From Sarcocystis neurona (Eukaryota; Apicomplexa; Conoidasida; Eucoccidiorida; Sarcocystidae), in assembly GCA_000727475.1 (NCBI GenBank), contig KL647291.1, positions 4,660,828 to 4,724,827 on the forward strand: DNA of 64,000 bases, given 5' to 3'. Within the stretch, counting starts at the first letter, position 1. Every line of letters starts with the position of its first letter. The notes under the pieces were generated by a model. It worked only from the letters and a program-made list of their open reading frames with translations, made no database searches and was not told the origin of the DNA. Positions 36,401 through 47,300 of the stretch are shown here, piece by piece. Both the position numbers and the translations under genes were made by a program.

Positions 36401-38747
36401 AGCAGCACCGGTGTAACAAAGGCTTTAAGACTGAACCAAAATCAAATAGTCGGAGACAAGAAGGATACGGAAAACAACACATGCTTAGGCAGGTGGTCGC
36501 TGTGCAGCGTCACTGCTGCTGCTGCCGTCTCCACTAGAAGACGAGCATTAGGGAGTGAGCACTGCTGCCGTCTGCAGAACCGATTCTGCTGCGTACGAGG
36601 CGATGATCCGCTTGGGATGAACAAGTCTGCAGAGCTGTACCTGCTGCGTCGCCCGGGTGAACCACTGCCACTTGACATTAGGCAGTATTCTCCACATTGA
36701 TGTGTGTGGTTAACGTATACAAGCGCTCGAGAGTAGGATGTTGACATAGGGGAGAATGGAAGATCCATCACAGATACACACACATATTGAGATACACATA
36801 TATTTATATATGAGCATAGATAAGCATGCCCTCCCCGGAGGATAATGTACATATGCGTGTATATATATATATATATGTGTACCTCCTTGAGTGACTGCCC
36901 ATCTCCGCACATCTGCTTTAGCGAGAGGAAAATTTGTCTGCAGAAAGAGAGAAAGGTAGGAAGACGAAGACAGAAAACGCTCCTTCTCCAAGTCGTAGAC
37001 GTATTCACACGCGCATGGAGAAGGCAAACACTTTCTTCACTTTGAACTATTGTCATTCTTCACCTGCGTTGCCGTGGTGTTGCTGGTGGTTTTCTGTTCA
37101 GAACTCGACAGTCTGATTGCACGTTTTTCCGGAGAGAAGAAGATAGACAGCCCCTCGCCGTCGCTTGTTTGCTACGACTCAACGCCGCATATGCGTGGGG
37201 AGGAACTTTTGGGGAGCAGCAGACGCCCGGCAACAGCGACTGATGCTGCTGCGGACGCTGCTGGTGCTGCACCTGGAGACGCAGGGCGGAGGGAAAAAAG
37301 ATTTTCTTCTGCACGTTCGACGCGGGGGCGACCACGTTGTGGCGGGTCCACGCGACGGCTCAAAGCAGCAGCAGGAAAGGAAGAGAAACACGCGGTGCAC
37401 AACAGAGAGGCTGCAGCTCCAGCATCGAATCTGTGGAAGAGCCGAAGCACAGTTGCTGCTGGAAGGCTCCGCAGCAGCAGCAGCACAGCCACCCCGCCTC
37501 TCTTGTCTCTGTCCACGTGCGGCTTCCCTGTTTGCTGCTCCGCATCGCAAGAAGGAGCAGAAGCCGTCGACTGGTCGGCGTCAGCACCTGCTGCTCCCGA
37601 TGCTGGTGATGCTGCTGCTTTCGAAGCAGCTGCGCGTGAGCCGCCCCGCGCCTTGCCTCTCCGCCCTAGCTGGACTGTAGGCGCTGCTGCGACTACTGCA
37701 GCGCCGCAGCCGACGCCTGCTGTCCCGGCCGCGCCTGCTGCTTATTCTCTGCGTAACACGCTGAGGACGCGTGGTGCTACCGCTGCCCATTCACCTGCCT
37801 CTCCGAGGACTGCCTTGCCCCCGCTGAGTGGACACCAGCACTGGCAGCCCCAGCTGCAGCTTGCTCCCGGCGAGCAGGAGCCTCTTGCTGAGAGGCCAGC
37901 ACCACAAAATCAGCTGCGCGAGGCCTACGCGCTGCAGCAGCAACAGCAACAGCAGCTGGAGACACAGCAGCGACCGCCGCGGCAGGGGTGCGTGCAATCA
38001 CAACAGCAGCCGCCGCAGTTGTACACGAAGGAGCACCAGCCTTTTTCAGGGGAGCTGCCGCAGTTGAGATACCGCGAGGAAGGGCTCCCGCGAAGACAGG
38101 AACCAGTGCGCTTGACGCCTGCAGTTGAAGCTTCTCCTGGTTCTCTGTCTCCGGGTGTAGGCAATCCCTTTCAGTCTGAAGCTGTCAATCCTCGGTGCCG
38201 TCTGTTTCTTTGCAGAGGACTCTGGCAAAACTGCACGAGCGTAAGAGGAGAGAGTAATACAGACAAGACAAAGAGTATTGGCCGTAGCTGCGAGAGTAGC
38301 GTGGCGCCGCGCAAGCGAGACACAACGTTAGAGGGGACCTACTCTCGGATAGGCGGGAGGGCTAGTGCCGAGCCATACGTCCACCACACCACAGCGTGCG
38401 ACGCGACATCGCTGTGGCAGCAGCCACAGCATTACCAGACACCTCACACTAGAAGCTACGCCGACGTGGGGCTTGACAGCACACAAACAGCAGGTGCGTG
38501 CGGGGCAGCAGACAGGAGCACGGCAGCAAGATCCGCACCTGAAGAATTTCTGGCGGGGATTAGGAATAACGGCTGGCGGGAAAGACATCGCACGCATCCT
38601 GCCAGCAGAAATGCCCTTCTGGTCCCGAATTTTGCCGCTGTCGCTGCTGGTCCCAGTAGTCACCCAGCGACTGCTGCGGTGCCCGCGTTCGCTGGAGGAG
38701 GTTCTTTGCACAGCGCAGAAGCTTCTCCTTTCGCTGCGTCGCGGTAG
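27199..38747 (+). CDS. Helical Trp-repeat (Sfi1-like) protein with low-complexity tail, 5' end missing
   Basis: Six exons share compatible phases: 27199-27406, 29192-30116, 31423-31692, 32815-32963, 34643-36351 and 37102-38747 (TAG). Together they give 1,634 residues after an initial partial codon. The first 500 or so are helical, rich in Leu, Arg, Ala and Gln, with Trp in repeated contexts such as KLWGYFALLQL, HVVLWRKRM, VVDRWQAETRR, LRWAWRRL, SAFALWKQL and AAWRKLL. This resembles the Leu/Phe...Trp repeats of Sfi1-type centrin-binding proteins, with irregular spacing of about 30-70 residues. The first exon (EEEMRAWVERLTFLAQKW) could alternatively be the last helix of a PH domain. The remainder is Ala/Gln/Ser/Pro-rich with a conserved-looking MYDYFEQQDR/ELDSLIARF junction. 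Family assignment is inference from pattern only. Several acceptors have in-phase alternatives, and upstream exons are needed. Confidence 0.5.
28215..28371 (+). CDS. Possible cassette or alternative terminal exon
   Basis: Inside the 27407-29191 intron, a frame after GCAAG encodes CVDYCLLWDLLEETWLRDEQ and ends TLGWRF before TAG. It enters in the phase left by 27406, so it could be an alternative C-terminal exon of the helical gene. The Trp spacing suits that protein. No transcript evidence is available. Confidence 0.25.
29192..30116 (+). CDS. Helical gene, main repeat exon
   Basis: A CTG-rich tract ending GTTGCTGCTGCAG precedes it and a strong donor GTGAGT follows. About 308 codons encode alternating Leu/Arg/Ala helices with Trp at KLWGYF, VLWRKR, DRWQAE and LRWAWRRL and Phe in the corresponding place at FSKLREA. 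Most third positions are G or C. The same frame is open back to 28878, but the upstream 310 bases look like pyrimidine-rich intron. Confidence 0.6.
31423..31692 (+). CDS. Helical gene, third exon
   Basis: It encodes VNARLRASFAVVPTHRG, a helical run with SAFALWKQLACSRSKRE, and LLRLLHWSCCSTKR, ending before GTAACA. Entry and exit are at codon boundaries. An earlier acceptor at 31093 is also in phase and would add a Cys/Leu run from CTG repeats. I prefer 31423 because the CTG block looks like the intron 3' tract seen elsewhere in the window. Confidence 0.5.
32815..32963 (+). CDS. Helical gene, fourth exon
   Basis: CTTGTTCTCCTCCCTGCTGCAG is a good acceptor directly before RAAAALLAAAINRIELPLVA, followed by AAWRKLLGG and a Leu/Arg segment. 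The exon ends two bases into a codon before GTAGGC. Alternative in-frame starts at 32470 and 32554 exist. Another open frame at 32670-32754 (LRACCDLCEAVHRYYFAG) looks coding but does not join in phase. Confidence 0.45.
34643..36351 (+). CDS. Helical gene, fifth exon (low-complexity region)
   Basis: Acceptor TTTGTCCTTCAG; the first base completes the codon left at 32963. It starts with a helical FLRLQVLQGVLYMLQLRIST and then QWSPRLQQAVRLYEDAEKRK, followed by about 480 residues with Ala, Gln, Glu and Ser runs. The donor is GTACGG after DPKMYDYFEQQDR. If unspliced, the frame would stop at TAA 36414-36416; splicing to 37102 bypasses that stop. Confidence 0.55.
37102..38747 (+). CDS. Helical gene, last exon
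   Basis: Acceptor GGTTTTCTGTTCAG. The two leading bases complete a Glu codon with the G left at 36351, giving QQDR-E-LDSLIARFSGEKK. The exon encodes about 548 residues rich in Ala, Ser, Arg, Pro and Gln, including a Gln run near 37940-37960, and ends at TAG 38745-38747. A second frame (37165-37680) is partly open but breaks at a stop. Confidence 0.55.
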
Positions 38748-41700
38748 ATGGACGTTGACGCGCAGAAAGGCGGCCTGCACACAAGCAGCACCGGCAACGA
38801 GCGATACGGACGCACACACGTGTACGTGTGGGTACATGACTTTAGGTGCACGTACACACACAGGCGTGTGTAGACACGCGCAGCGCACAAACGTGTCTCA
38901 TTCTCTCTCTTTATCCGTACATATGTATATTCGCGTATTCACCATAAAACACCCGTACAAAGCATACATATAAAATGCACGAGGATGCAGGTCCTAGAGT
39001 GGTGGAACAGCGGCAGAAGCGTACAAGCTGGAACCCGTATCGAGCGAGACTCGCGGTACGCGGAAAGACTCACTACATATTTAGACTCTACTCGGATGCG
39101 ACTGTCGTAAAAGGAAGACAAAACTGGTAAAAAACGCGTTCCATATTGCGAGCGAACGTGAGGCAGTCCTCACACATCAACGTGGCGCACGTCCAGTGAA
39201 ATATTTACCCGCACGTGGTGAGCTGTTACGCAGCGACTTTTGAGTTCGAAGTGACGGTTAGTCATTTTTCCGATATTGTGCGAAGCGCGTCAGCGTGTAG
39301 TTTCGGGACGGGTAGTGGACTGAAACTGCACTCTCAGGCACAACCTCGCACCCAATATTTTTGCAGACGTTTCTTCCCGCAAGGGCCACAGAAGCATGAG
39401 GTGCACGCCTCGTGTGCGCGACCTGTACACGACTGTGAGGACAGCAAACCAGCTCTGTCTAACTGTAAATGCGTGTAGAAATGTAGGTGATGGACACTTG
39501 CACACACGCTATGCTGCGCAGCCAAATAGTGTGTCTGCGCACACTCGTTGGGTACGTCGTATTAGCGTAGACGGTGTAACACACCGCCTGCGCCGACACA
39601 CATGGACGTGATTGGCAGGCAGATGCGTGCGAGCTGGTGCTCACATCTGTGGATAAGAAGCTTTTATATTCTAAAGTCGTTTCTTCCAATGTGCTTTTTC
39701 ATCTTGCATGCGTACATAGATACGCACGTCTCCAGGGCACAATACACCACTTCATTTACGTATGTCTATACGTAGATGGAGGTGGGTAAGCAGATCTCTA
39801 CAGACAGACAGATGCACTCATATATATATATATATATATTTCGATCTCTCTGTACATGTATATACAAAGGAGAGATGTAGGGGTTTGGTGGCGGATCACG
39901 ACTTTTTCCCGATGTCTGGACGCACAGCAGAGACTTGCGGATGATGTCTTATCATTAACTTTACTGGCGAACCATCCAAAGCAGAAAAGCTAGACACCAT
40001 CACCTTACAGTGTCAACCTCCTCCCTTCTACGTATTCACTTGCATGTACGTATGTACGTCCGGAACTATAGGTATTTCGGCGTGAGTCCATACAAATCAG
40101 CTTTACCTGCTGGTGGGGAGAGAAAGGAGAAGCAAGCCGGAGTTTTGCAGTGCATGAGGGAAATGTAGAAGAGAAAATCCGGGCATGACTGAATACTCGC
40201 ATTTCTTCTGTAAGCCCTCAAGTGTCTTCAGTTTGATAACATCATGTCGTCCCAGCTACGTGAAGAAAAGCAACACCTGCTAGTAAAACGAACGTAGGGG
40301 CGCTGTTGCATGAGCCTCTACGCCCCAAGAGCTTTAGAGAGGAGCACCCACCATTCCGGGGGCCAGCTGCGAAAGAGGCTTCTTCCATCAATAAAACAAC
40401 GCAGAAGCAGAAAAGATTAGCGGCACACATTCACAAGTATACCAGCGCTTCACGTGGTCGCGCGCTTGTTCCTTTTCGCACTCCCGCCTACGAGGGGGGT
40501 GTACGAGTACATACGCCTGTGCTTTTCTGATCATACGGGTGTATTCGTGCACCGGATGTGCTCGTAATACCTCTGCGAACGCGGTTGTCTCTAAGTAACT
40601 CTGCTCTCATACATATGTGCCACGCCGCACATCCATCGGCTTCACCGTGCCTATAGTAGACGTGCAATAATAATTTCTCTAGTGATAAGGTAAGGGAGCT
40701 GCGCAGACGCCTGGGCGTATCTTTCAAGACGGTCAACGAGACATATGTTGTGAACAGGAAGAGAGGAGAGCTGCAGGTGCAGCACGATGAATACGGCACT
40801 AAACGCATGACAAATCTGAAATGTGCTTACACGTCTATTCCTACGCTACCGCCTTGGCTCTCCACGAAAATGGCTACGCATCACACTGCCTCACCGTACG
40901 AATGAGAGGACTTTTCAAACCAGAGAAAGCACGGATGAGACGTGCCACGCCTTTCATTTCAAAATCTCTGCGTAACGAAAAAGCTGTTTCCCGTTTGAAG
41001 TTAGGACTGTAAGCTGCACTGAGGGAACAATGCCGACGTATGATGTTCGGCTTTCTGCGTAATGTGATTCGGCTGTTTTAGAAAAACCTTTCCGGACGCC
41101 GCTTGCGTAAGTTGCATCTGCACTTGAACACAACATATGTACACGCACATACACGTATAACCTGTGAGGCTTTCGAGGAACATCGTATCTGTATAAAGCA
41201 GGGCTTTACTGAGCCAAGAACTGTGCAAGCCATGTTGTCATCGAAGAGTTCAAAGAGAATGACCACCTCTCTTCACTTCTTATTCCTCGTAAGCGTTAAT
41301 GACTAAGTACACGTACTCCGCCTATGGGACATTGCGTAACATAGGTGACCACGGCGCACATTGGGTAATTTGAAAAGGACGTAATATCACATTTGTAGAA
41401 GGTAAAAATTCAGCATTTCCACCAGCGGAAACATATTCTGTTGATGCCTGGCAAAGGGGGAAACAGCTCACCTGAATGGCTGCGCAGTGAATAACACAAA
41501 CAGCCCTTGGAATATTATTTCTCGAGTTCACCTCAATTCACCCACTCTAGGCACGCAAGGCTGTAATGTTGATCAGAGTGCCGCTACGCACGGTAATCCC
41601 AGAAACCGTATGCATGTTCTTATCTTGTTAAAAATGTATTTTACTGTTCCGCAGTCGGAGGGAAACGAGTGCAAGTTTGTGTCTCGTCAGTACTTTGTTC

Positions 41701-42262
41701 ATGCCATCTAAGAGATATCCTTCACACTTACTCAGTTAGATAAAATGTGAGGAGCTCTGTCAAGTGCGCAGGAGGGAATGTACCGCGCGCAAACCCCTTC
41801 TCGACTCTAGTAGTGTTGATCAGTTGTTCAAGCCTCATCTGATCCATTTGACCCAATGAATCATTCGTCACAACGTATGCGCGTGTGTAGGCTTCCCTGC
41901 GTCACACGTCGTAAGGTATGTAATTTTTCATTCGTGCGCTTACACAGGTGCGTTACCGTATACCTCCTTTACACAACAAGCGATGCACGTGGGGTAACAT
42001 CATCCTATATTGCGTAGTTCCCTGCGAATATTACTGTGCATTTCCTTTTTGTACGGATGTGCGCACGCGTGCCTGCGTGTGAACTGGAAGCGAGACTGAT
42101 GAGGAGCAGTATGGGCAGAACGCACTTATATGCTTTCTCCATTCCTACCCACGAGCACACACACGCACACGTGTATATATTTATGTACCTGCTCATGGAC
42201 ATTTAAATACGTACTACCGCTGAAACCTAATCACCCACAGAGGGACATTTATATATATATAC

Positions 42263-42295
42263 TAAACCCTGAACCCCAAACGCTAAACCCCAAAC
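42263..42295 (+). repeat. Interstitial telomere-like sequence
   Basis: TAAACCCTGAACCCC followed by AAACGCTAAACCCC AAAC, read directly, contains several degenerate units of AAACCCT, the telomere type known from coccidia and plants. It is only about 33 bp long and is flanked by microsatellite on both sides, so it is internal and not a chromosome end. Confidence 0.6.
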
Positions 42296-42359
42296 ATATA
42301 CATGCAGGTGAACGGGTATCCTACCCTGCTGTGGTTGCAAACTTAAGTATGCGTATGCG

Positions 42360-43130
42360 GATTCGATTATTCCTGTATACGTATATAAATATATATACAT
42401 GTATGCACGTATGCATACGCACACACGTATGCATAGGTACACATTGGTCTACATACGTACGTATACGTCCGTATACATGCGCACATACGTATCCATACAC
42501 ATCCATACCTTTAAACATATGCACGTGCACATGTATGTTTATATATACATAAGCGCACATATACCTGTATATTCCCACTTCTCTACAGATCCGTCCCTGT
42601 CGAACGAGCAAAGTAACGTAAGTACACGTACAAATACATATGGACATAGATATATACATATATATATATGCATACGTGCGTACACCCAGACATATATACA
42701 CACACACATGCATTCACACAAACGTGCATACATACATACACACGTACACACGATTATGCGTCCATAGAGACACGGGTGAAAGTACACAGGAGCCCAGATA
42801 CGCACATGAGTGCATCCATCCATACTCACACACATTCTTGCATGCGTGCGTATATGTTCGTGAGCGTATCCCTGCAAAGTAACATACGAACATACGTGTA
42901 CGCGCATACCTAGGTACTCCACACAACTATATTTGCACGCGTCGTCAACCACAAACGTAGACACCCACCATATACAAACGGTAGTACATATATATCTTTT
43001 TAGCTACGTACAATTGCACATACTACCATTTATCTACCGACACACGTACATACGTATGGGTATACGTACATGAGTACGCACAATATGCACAGACGCACAC
43101 CCGACTACGCATCACGTACATGCGCTCCTC
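42360..43130. repeat. Long alternating purine-pyrimidine microsatellite
   Basis: Several hundred bases of ACATACGTATGCATACGCACAC-type sequence in which purines and pyrimidines alternate almost without break. The short open frames here (Tyr/Ile/His/Thr strings on both strands) are artefacts. It is one of the longest such tracts in the window; others lie at 24.73-25.2, 53.6-54.1 and 56.2-56.46 kb. Confidence 0.8.
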
Positions 43131-43539
43131 TACATGCGTCCACAAGCATGCATGCAAAGGTAGAAGTCCACAATGAGAGGATACAAAGATTTGCGCGAGT
43201 CAGACACTAAACATACTCCTAAAACGCTTATAATCTACACAGTTGTTGTGCGTCTACTTCTCCACGCACGTCCTTAGTCCGTGACTATCTACGCAGACAT
43301 GCGTTCGTGTGCACCGCCGATGAACTCGCGCAACGTTGAGCTGCCGGGTGTACGTAGACAAGAGGGCCGTTTTCGAGATACACGAAAGTAAGGTGTTTCA
43401 TTTGTTTGTTCCCCTTATACCACGAATCTCCTAATGGAACGGAGAATGTCAGTTTATTCTGTTCTCGCACCGGCGACGAGCAGCCTCTGTGTCCTGACCG
43501 TGTGTGTTCATCGCCTCTGTTAAATGTCACCTCCTTGCC

Positions 43540-44190
43540 TTCACAGATTCACTTTTGCCGCCTTTTTCCCGTATTTCATCGTCAGTCTCCACAAGCGAGG
43601 TACTGCAATGTATCTATTGTGCCGCTGGCATCTACGAGACTTTCTGCCCCATTCTTTCCGTCCCCTAATGATCGAATTCTCCAACTCTCTACCAGTTTTC
43701 CGTCACTCTCCGTCGACCGGCTTCTCTGCAAATATGCGCACACCTATCTATACACAGTGACGTCTTCACTGATATCCCCCCGCCTCTCCGTTTCTTCTCC
43801 CGTTAAGCATCAGTGTAAGCATCAGTGCGGTGTTTTCTTTGTCGACACTTTCAGCCGCCTCTTTTTCTTCACGATTCACGCCGCCCCGTAATATCTCATC
43901 CCTTTTGCCTCTCTGTTCCGTCTTCCTCCCACACTTCCGCCCGCTTCTCCGCCATCGCGTCCTCCTAACTCTTGCTTCTTAAGTCTCCCTCCTGTATACC
44001 TCGGTGACTTGTCCACTTCTCCATTCCGTGTTTCGTGTTATTTGGGTCTTCGGCAAGTTGCGTCTCAACCTTTTCTCTTCGTTCTTCTCCTCCTCTCTAA
44101 CACGCATTCATTTTCTCCGCTCTCCCAGTGCTTCATTCTCCCTTCTTTACTCCCAGTCCCTATCCCGCATCATAAGGCAGACTTTCTCAA
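43540..44190 (+). promoter_or_regulatory. Pyrimidine-rich region upstream of the EIPR1-like start
   Basis: About 650 bases of C/T-rich plus strand (TCTTCTTCCTCTC-type) lead up to the ATG at 44196, preceded by TTTCTCAAACAAA. By position it is the probable promoter or 5' untranslated region, or an intron within it. No specific binding motif was identified. Confidence 0.3.
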
Positions 44191-44195
44191 ACAAA

Positions 44196-44365
44196 ATGCC
44201 GCCCGCCTGTGCGGCATTCCTTAAGGCGGACGGCTACGATGGCGATGACTACTACGTCAACGATGACGCCAGTCCCATGGCTTGTGTCCACAGTGAGGAA
44301 GCACGAAAATTGACGTCACTTTTCTGTTTCTCTGTGTCGACTTTAACCGTTGCACCTCGGCTGTC
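44196..44365 (+). CDS. EIPR1: EIPR1-like gene, exon 1 (N-terminal extension)
   Basis: ATG after CAAACAAA; encodes [20 protein letters not shown], then [18 protein letters not shown] and a hydrophobic [18 protein letters not shown]. The donor GTAAGG overlaps the in-frame TAA. It ends two bases into a codon, matching exon 2. The extension has no counterpart in family members I know. An alternative donor at 44293 (GTGAGG) would not keep the frame. Confidence 0.55.
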
Positions 44366-47300
44366 GTAAGGTTTTATCTCCCTGCAAAGTGAATTTGGTA
44401 ACCATACGTAAGGACAGATGGCTTTGCTACATACGTGTATATACAAAAACGTGAATATATATGTGTCTATGCATACACACATACATACATGTGTATCCTT
44501 TATGTGCAGACCTCTGTGCCTGTGTGTGTCTCTCTCTCTACATACGTACATGCACATGGTGACTGGCACTGTGTAGTGTATAGCTCATTACAGAGACACT
44601 CAGTCTGTGGCTTCTGTCAGTCAGAACTTGTGCGTTCTATGCAGGTGCTCTTTTGCTCTATTCGCTAAAATGAGGACAGTCGTCTGCGTATGTACACACC
44701 TGTACACGTACACGTGTCTCTGCCGTATGAATCCCATCCCGTACCGAGCTACGCAGAGTGGAAGGCTAAACCTCAAGCAACTGAGCTGCGTAGCCGACGT
44801 TAGTATGCAGCACGTGCCTCTAACACGTCTGTGTTGACCCCCTTGTGTTGCCTTCCTACACTTCTCCCGAGTAAACATACGTGTGTGTGTGTGTGTATAC
44901 CTGCAAGTCTCTTATACACGTGTATACGTGTACATACGGATGTTCGAACATACATTCATATATACGTATATAGGTTTGTGTATGTCTGCTCTAGTGTCTG
45001 CACACACACGTAGACATGCACACATGTGTATACGACTCTATACGTGTATATAGATATGTATATGCCCCAGCATATGCACATTCCTACACACTCAGAGCTA
45101 CGTCTACATGCCCGTGGAGAGGAACGTACTTAAAGACGGTTTGCGTGCTTGTCTCTTGATGTGTAGAACCTTGTTCTGGACGTGGACCAGGGGAAGTTAT
45201 ACGTACCATCGACAGGCGTTTGAGAAGTATTTCTTCTTTGGTCCGAGTTTGAGCAACTGCTTCTCCACAGGCGCAGCTGCTGTAGACCAGCACGTTCGTC
45301 GCTGCTGCTCGTCACTCACCTTTCATTCCCCTGCCCGTGTAGCTTGCACCTCTTGCCGCAGTGTTGGACTTCTGTACATATACACGTATATATATATATA
45401 TGTGTGTGCAGCGAGCCATTCGGCGGCTTACACGCGTCGACGTTCAAGGTGGCGGATAACCCCGTGGCCACGTTCGATGTTTCTTGTCACAGGTCCAAAC
45501 ATATAAACACACATATATGTATATGTGTCTATATATAGATTCACGTATGTACATATATATATACATATATGCGTATATACGTATATATATATGTATGTGC
45601 GTACATATGTGTGTGTAAACATATGTATGTGAGTGTTCATACATGCGTCCACGCGTAGGCAGATAGACGTACGCATCCACATATGGACGACCCATGCATG
45701 GGACCAGCACCCGCGTGTACACAAGTGCCACTGCAAAGCTGTGAGCGTGTGAGATATATAATAGATGGCTGTGCAGAAGAAGGCAAGTAGGGGGTGCCTT
45801 GGTGCAGTGGTCTGCGTGGTGCGTCGCGCCTGGCAGAAGGGAGTGCTTTATAGCGCGGTCCCACGCTTTCGGTATCCTCCTGGTGAGCTGCCACCCAAAC
45901 TTCCACATCATCCCTTCCACTTTTCTAACACCACCGACCTCGTTTGTCCCCCCACCCCCCACCTCACATCCTGCACGATACACATATATGCGTGTGTGTG
46001 TGTCACGGGCATCTCTGTGTGAAGTCCCTGCCCTTCGCACCGTCTCTCGTAGTGGGTGGCTATGTAGATGGCATCTTGCACGTATATTCGTCTGTAAGCA
46101 GTTCACCCTGATGATATACAGATGTGTTTACGTATAAGTGTGCGTCTGCGCTTGTGTAGAAGCCTGTTTATCGGCTTCTTTGCGGCGTGCACATCAACAC
46201 ACCTCTGTGGCGCATGCATACGCGTGGAAAGAATTGCGAAGGTACGTACGTGTGTCTGCATACCGCATCCTGGTGTGTGTGCTGCAGCATTACCCGCGCC
46301 AGGGGGATGCCTTGCCGCGTGGACACCACCTGTGACTCACTTCAGTTGCAGCGACAGCAGCAGCAACAGCAACACCAACAGCAGCACTGGCGTTCGCACG
46401 CAGACGCTTCCCCCGCCGCACTACTTTGTTGCGGCGACGAGCGCCGCCGACCAGCGTAGTAATGAGGTAAGTGCTCTTTTGGTTCACACGCGCACTGGCT
46501 ACTAAGTAGAAATTCTAGCCCACGTACATTTACACATACACATATGCAAATATATATATATACATATGTGTGCGTGTGTATCAACGGACACGCACAGAGA
46601 GGGAGGGCGAGCGCGGGAAGAGGCGTGCTGTTCCGCCAAGTGTGTGCTGAGGGGTACACACACACAGCGAGGTCTGTACGACTGCTGCGTTGAAGGGGCG
46701 CACCTCTGTGTACGAACGGAAGTAGCAGCAGCTGCAGCAGCACGGCCCGCAGCGTCCGCTCATCAGCAGCACCAGCAGCAGCGGCGTAGGCAGAGACCGT
46801 CACGCCCTTTACAACAACAGCAGCAGTCGTGCCGGGACAGCCGGCGTTCGGGTTGCAGCGTCTGCGTGCACACGCTGTTCTGGTGCTTCTTCGAAGACGG
46901 CATGTCCCCGAGCACAGACACGTATATATGTATTTACGCGTGTCACACCTCCACCCCCTCTAATCCGTCATATATATATATATATATATGTATCAGCGGA
47001 TAAGTCTGTGTACACCGGTCTCTCTGCCATATTTGAACAGACGTTCACGTGTACATGCGTGGGCTGTACAGACCGTCCGTATCTGTGAATGAGTACCTCG
47101 ACGTTTTAATCTGTACGCGTATGTGTAGGCCTGCAGAGCGTGTATACACGTACGTCGGTATTCATCTGTCTTTCTTTTATGTAGGTGTATTTACTAATAC
47201 AGGTTCGTACGGTCTGTGCACATATTCACTGGTGTGTTACAGATTTAGGTATGCCCAGGGTACAGACGTAGACACTGGCATGTTTGACCATATGTGTGTC

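Larger units (their letters stand above)
38748..44195. other. Intergenic stretch, repeat-poor then microsatellite-rich
   Basis: After the stop at 38747 come about 3.3 kb with short open frames only, no codon bias and no domain. From 42120 to 43130 the sequence is ACACGTATGCATAC-type alternating purine-pyrimidine repeat, with a telomere-like stretch at 42263-42295. 43.2-44.19 kb becomes pyrimidine-rich towards the start codon at 44196. No gene supported. Confidence 0.5.

Noticed and set aside
34491..36416. Independent 641-residue gene ending at TAA 36414-36416
   Set aside because: Its upstream part is CTG-rich intron-like sequence, and a phase-compatible donor and acceptor connect it to the next exon, making it an internal exon of a longer gene.
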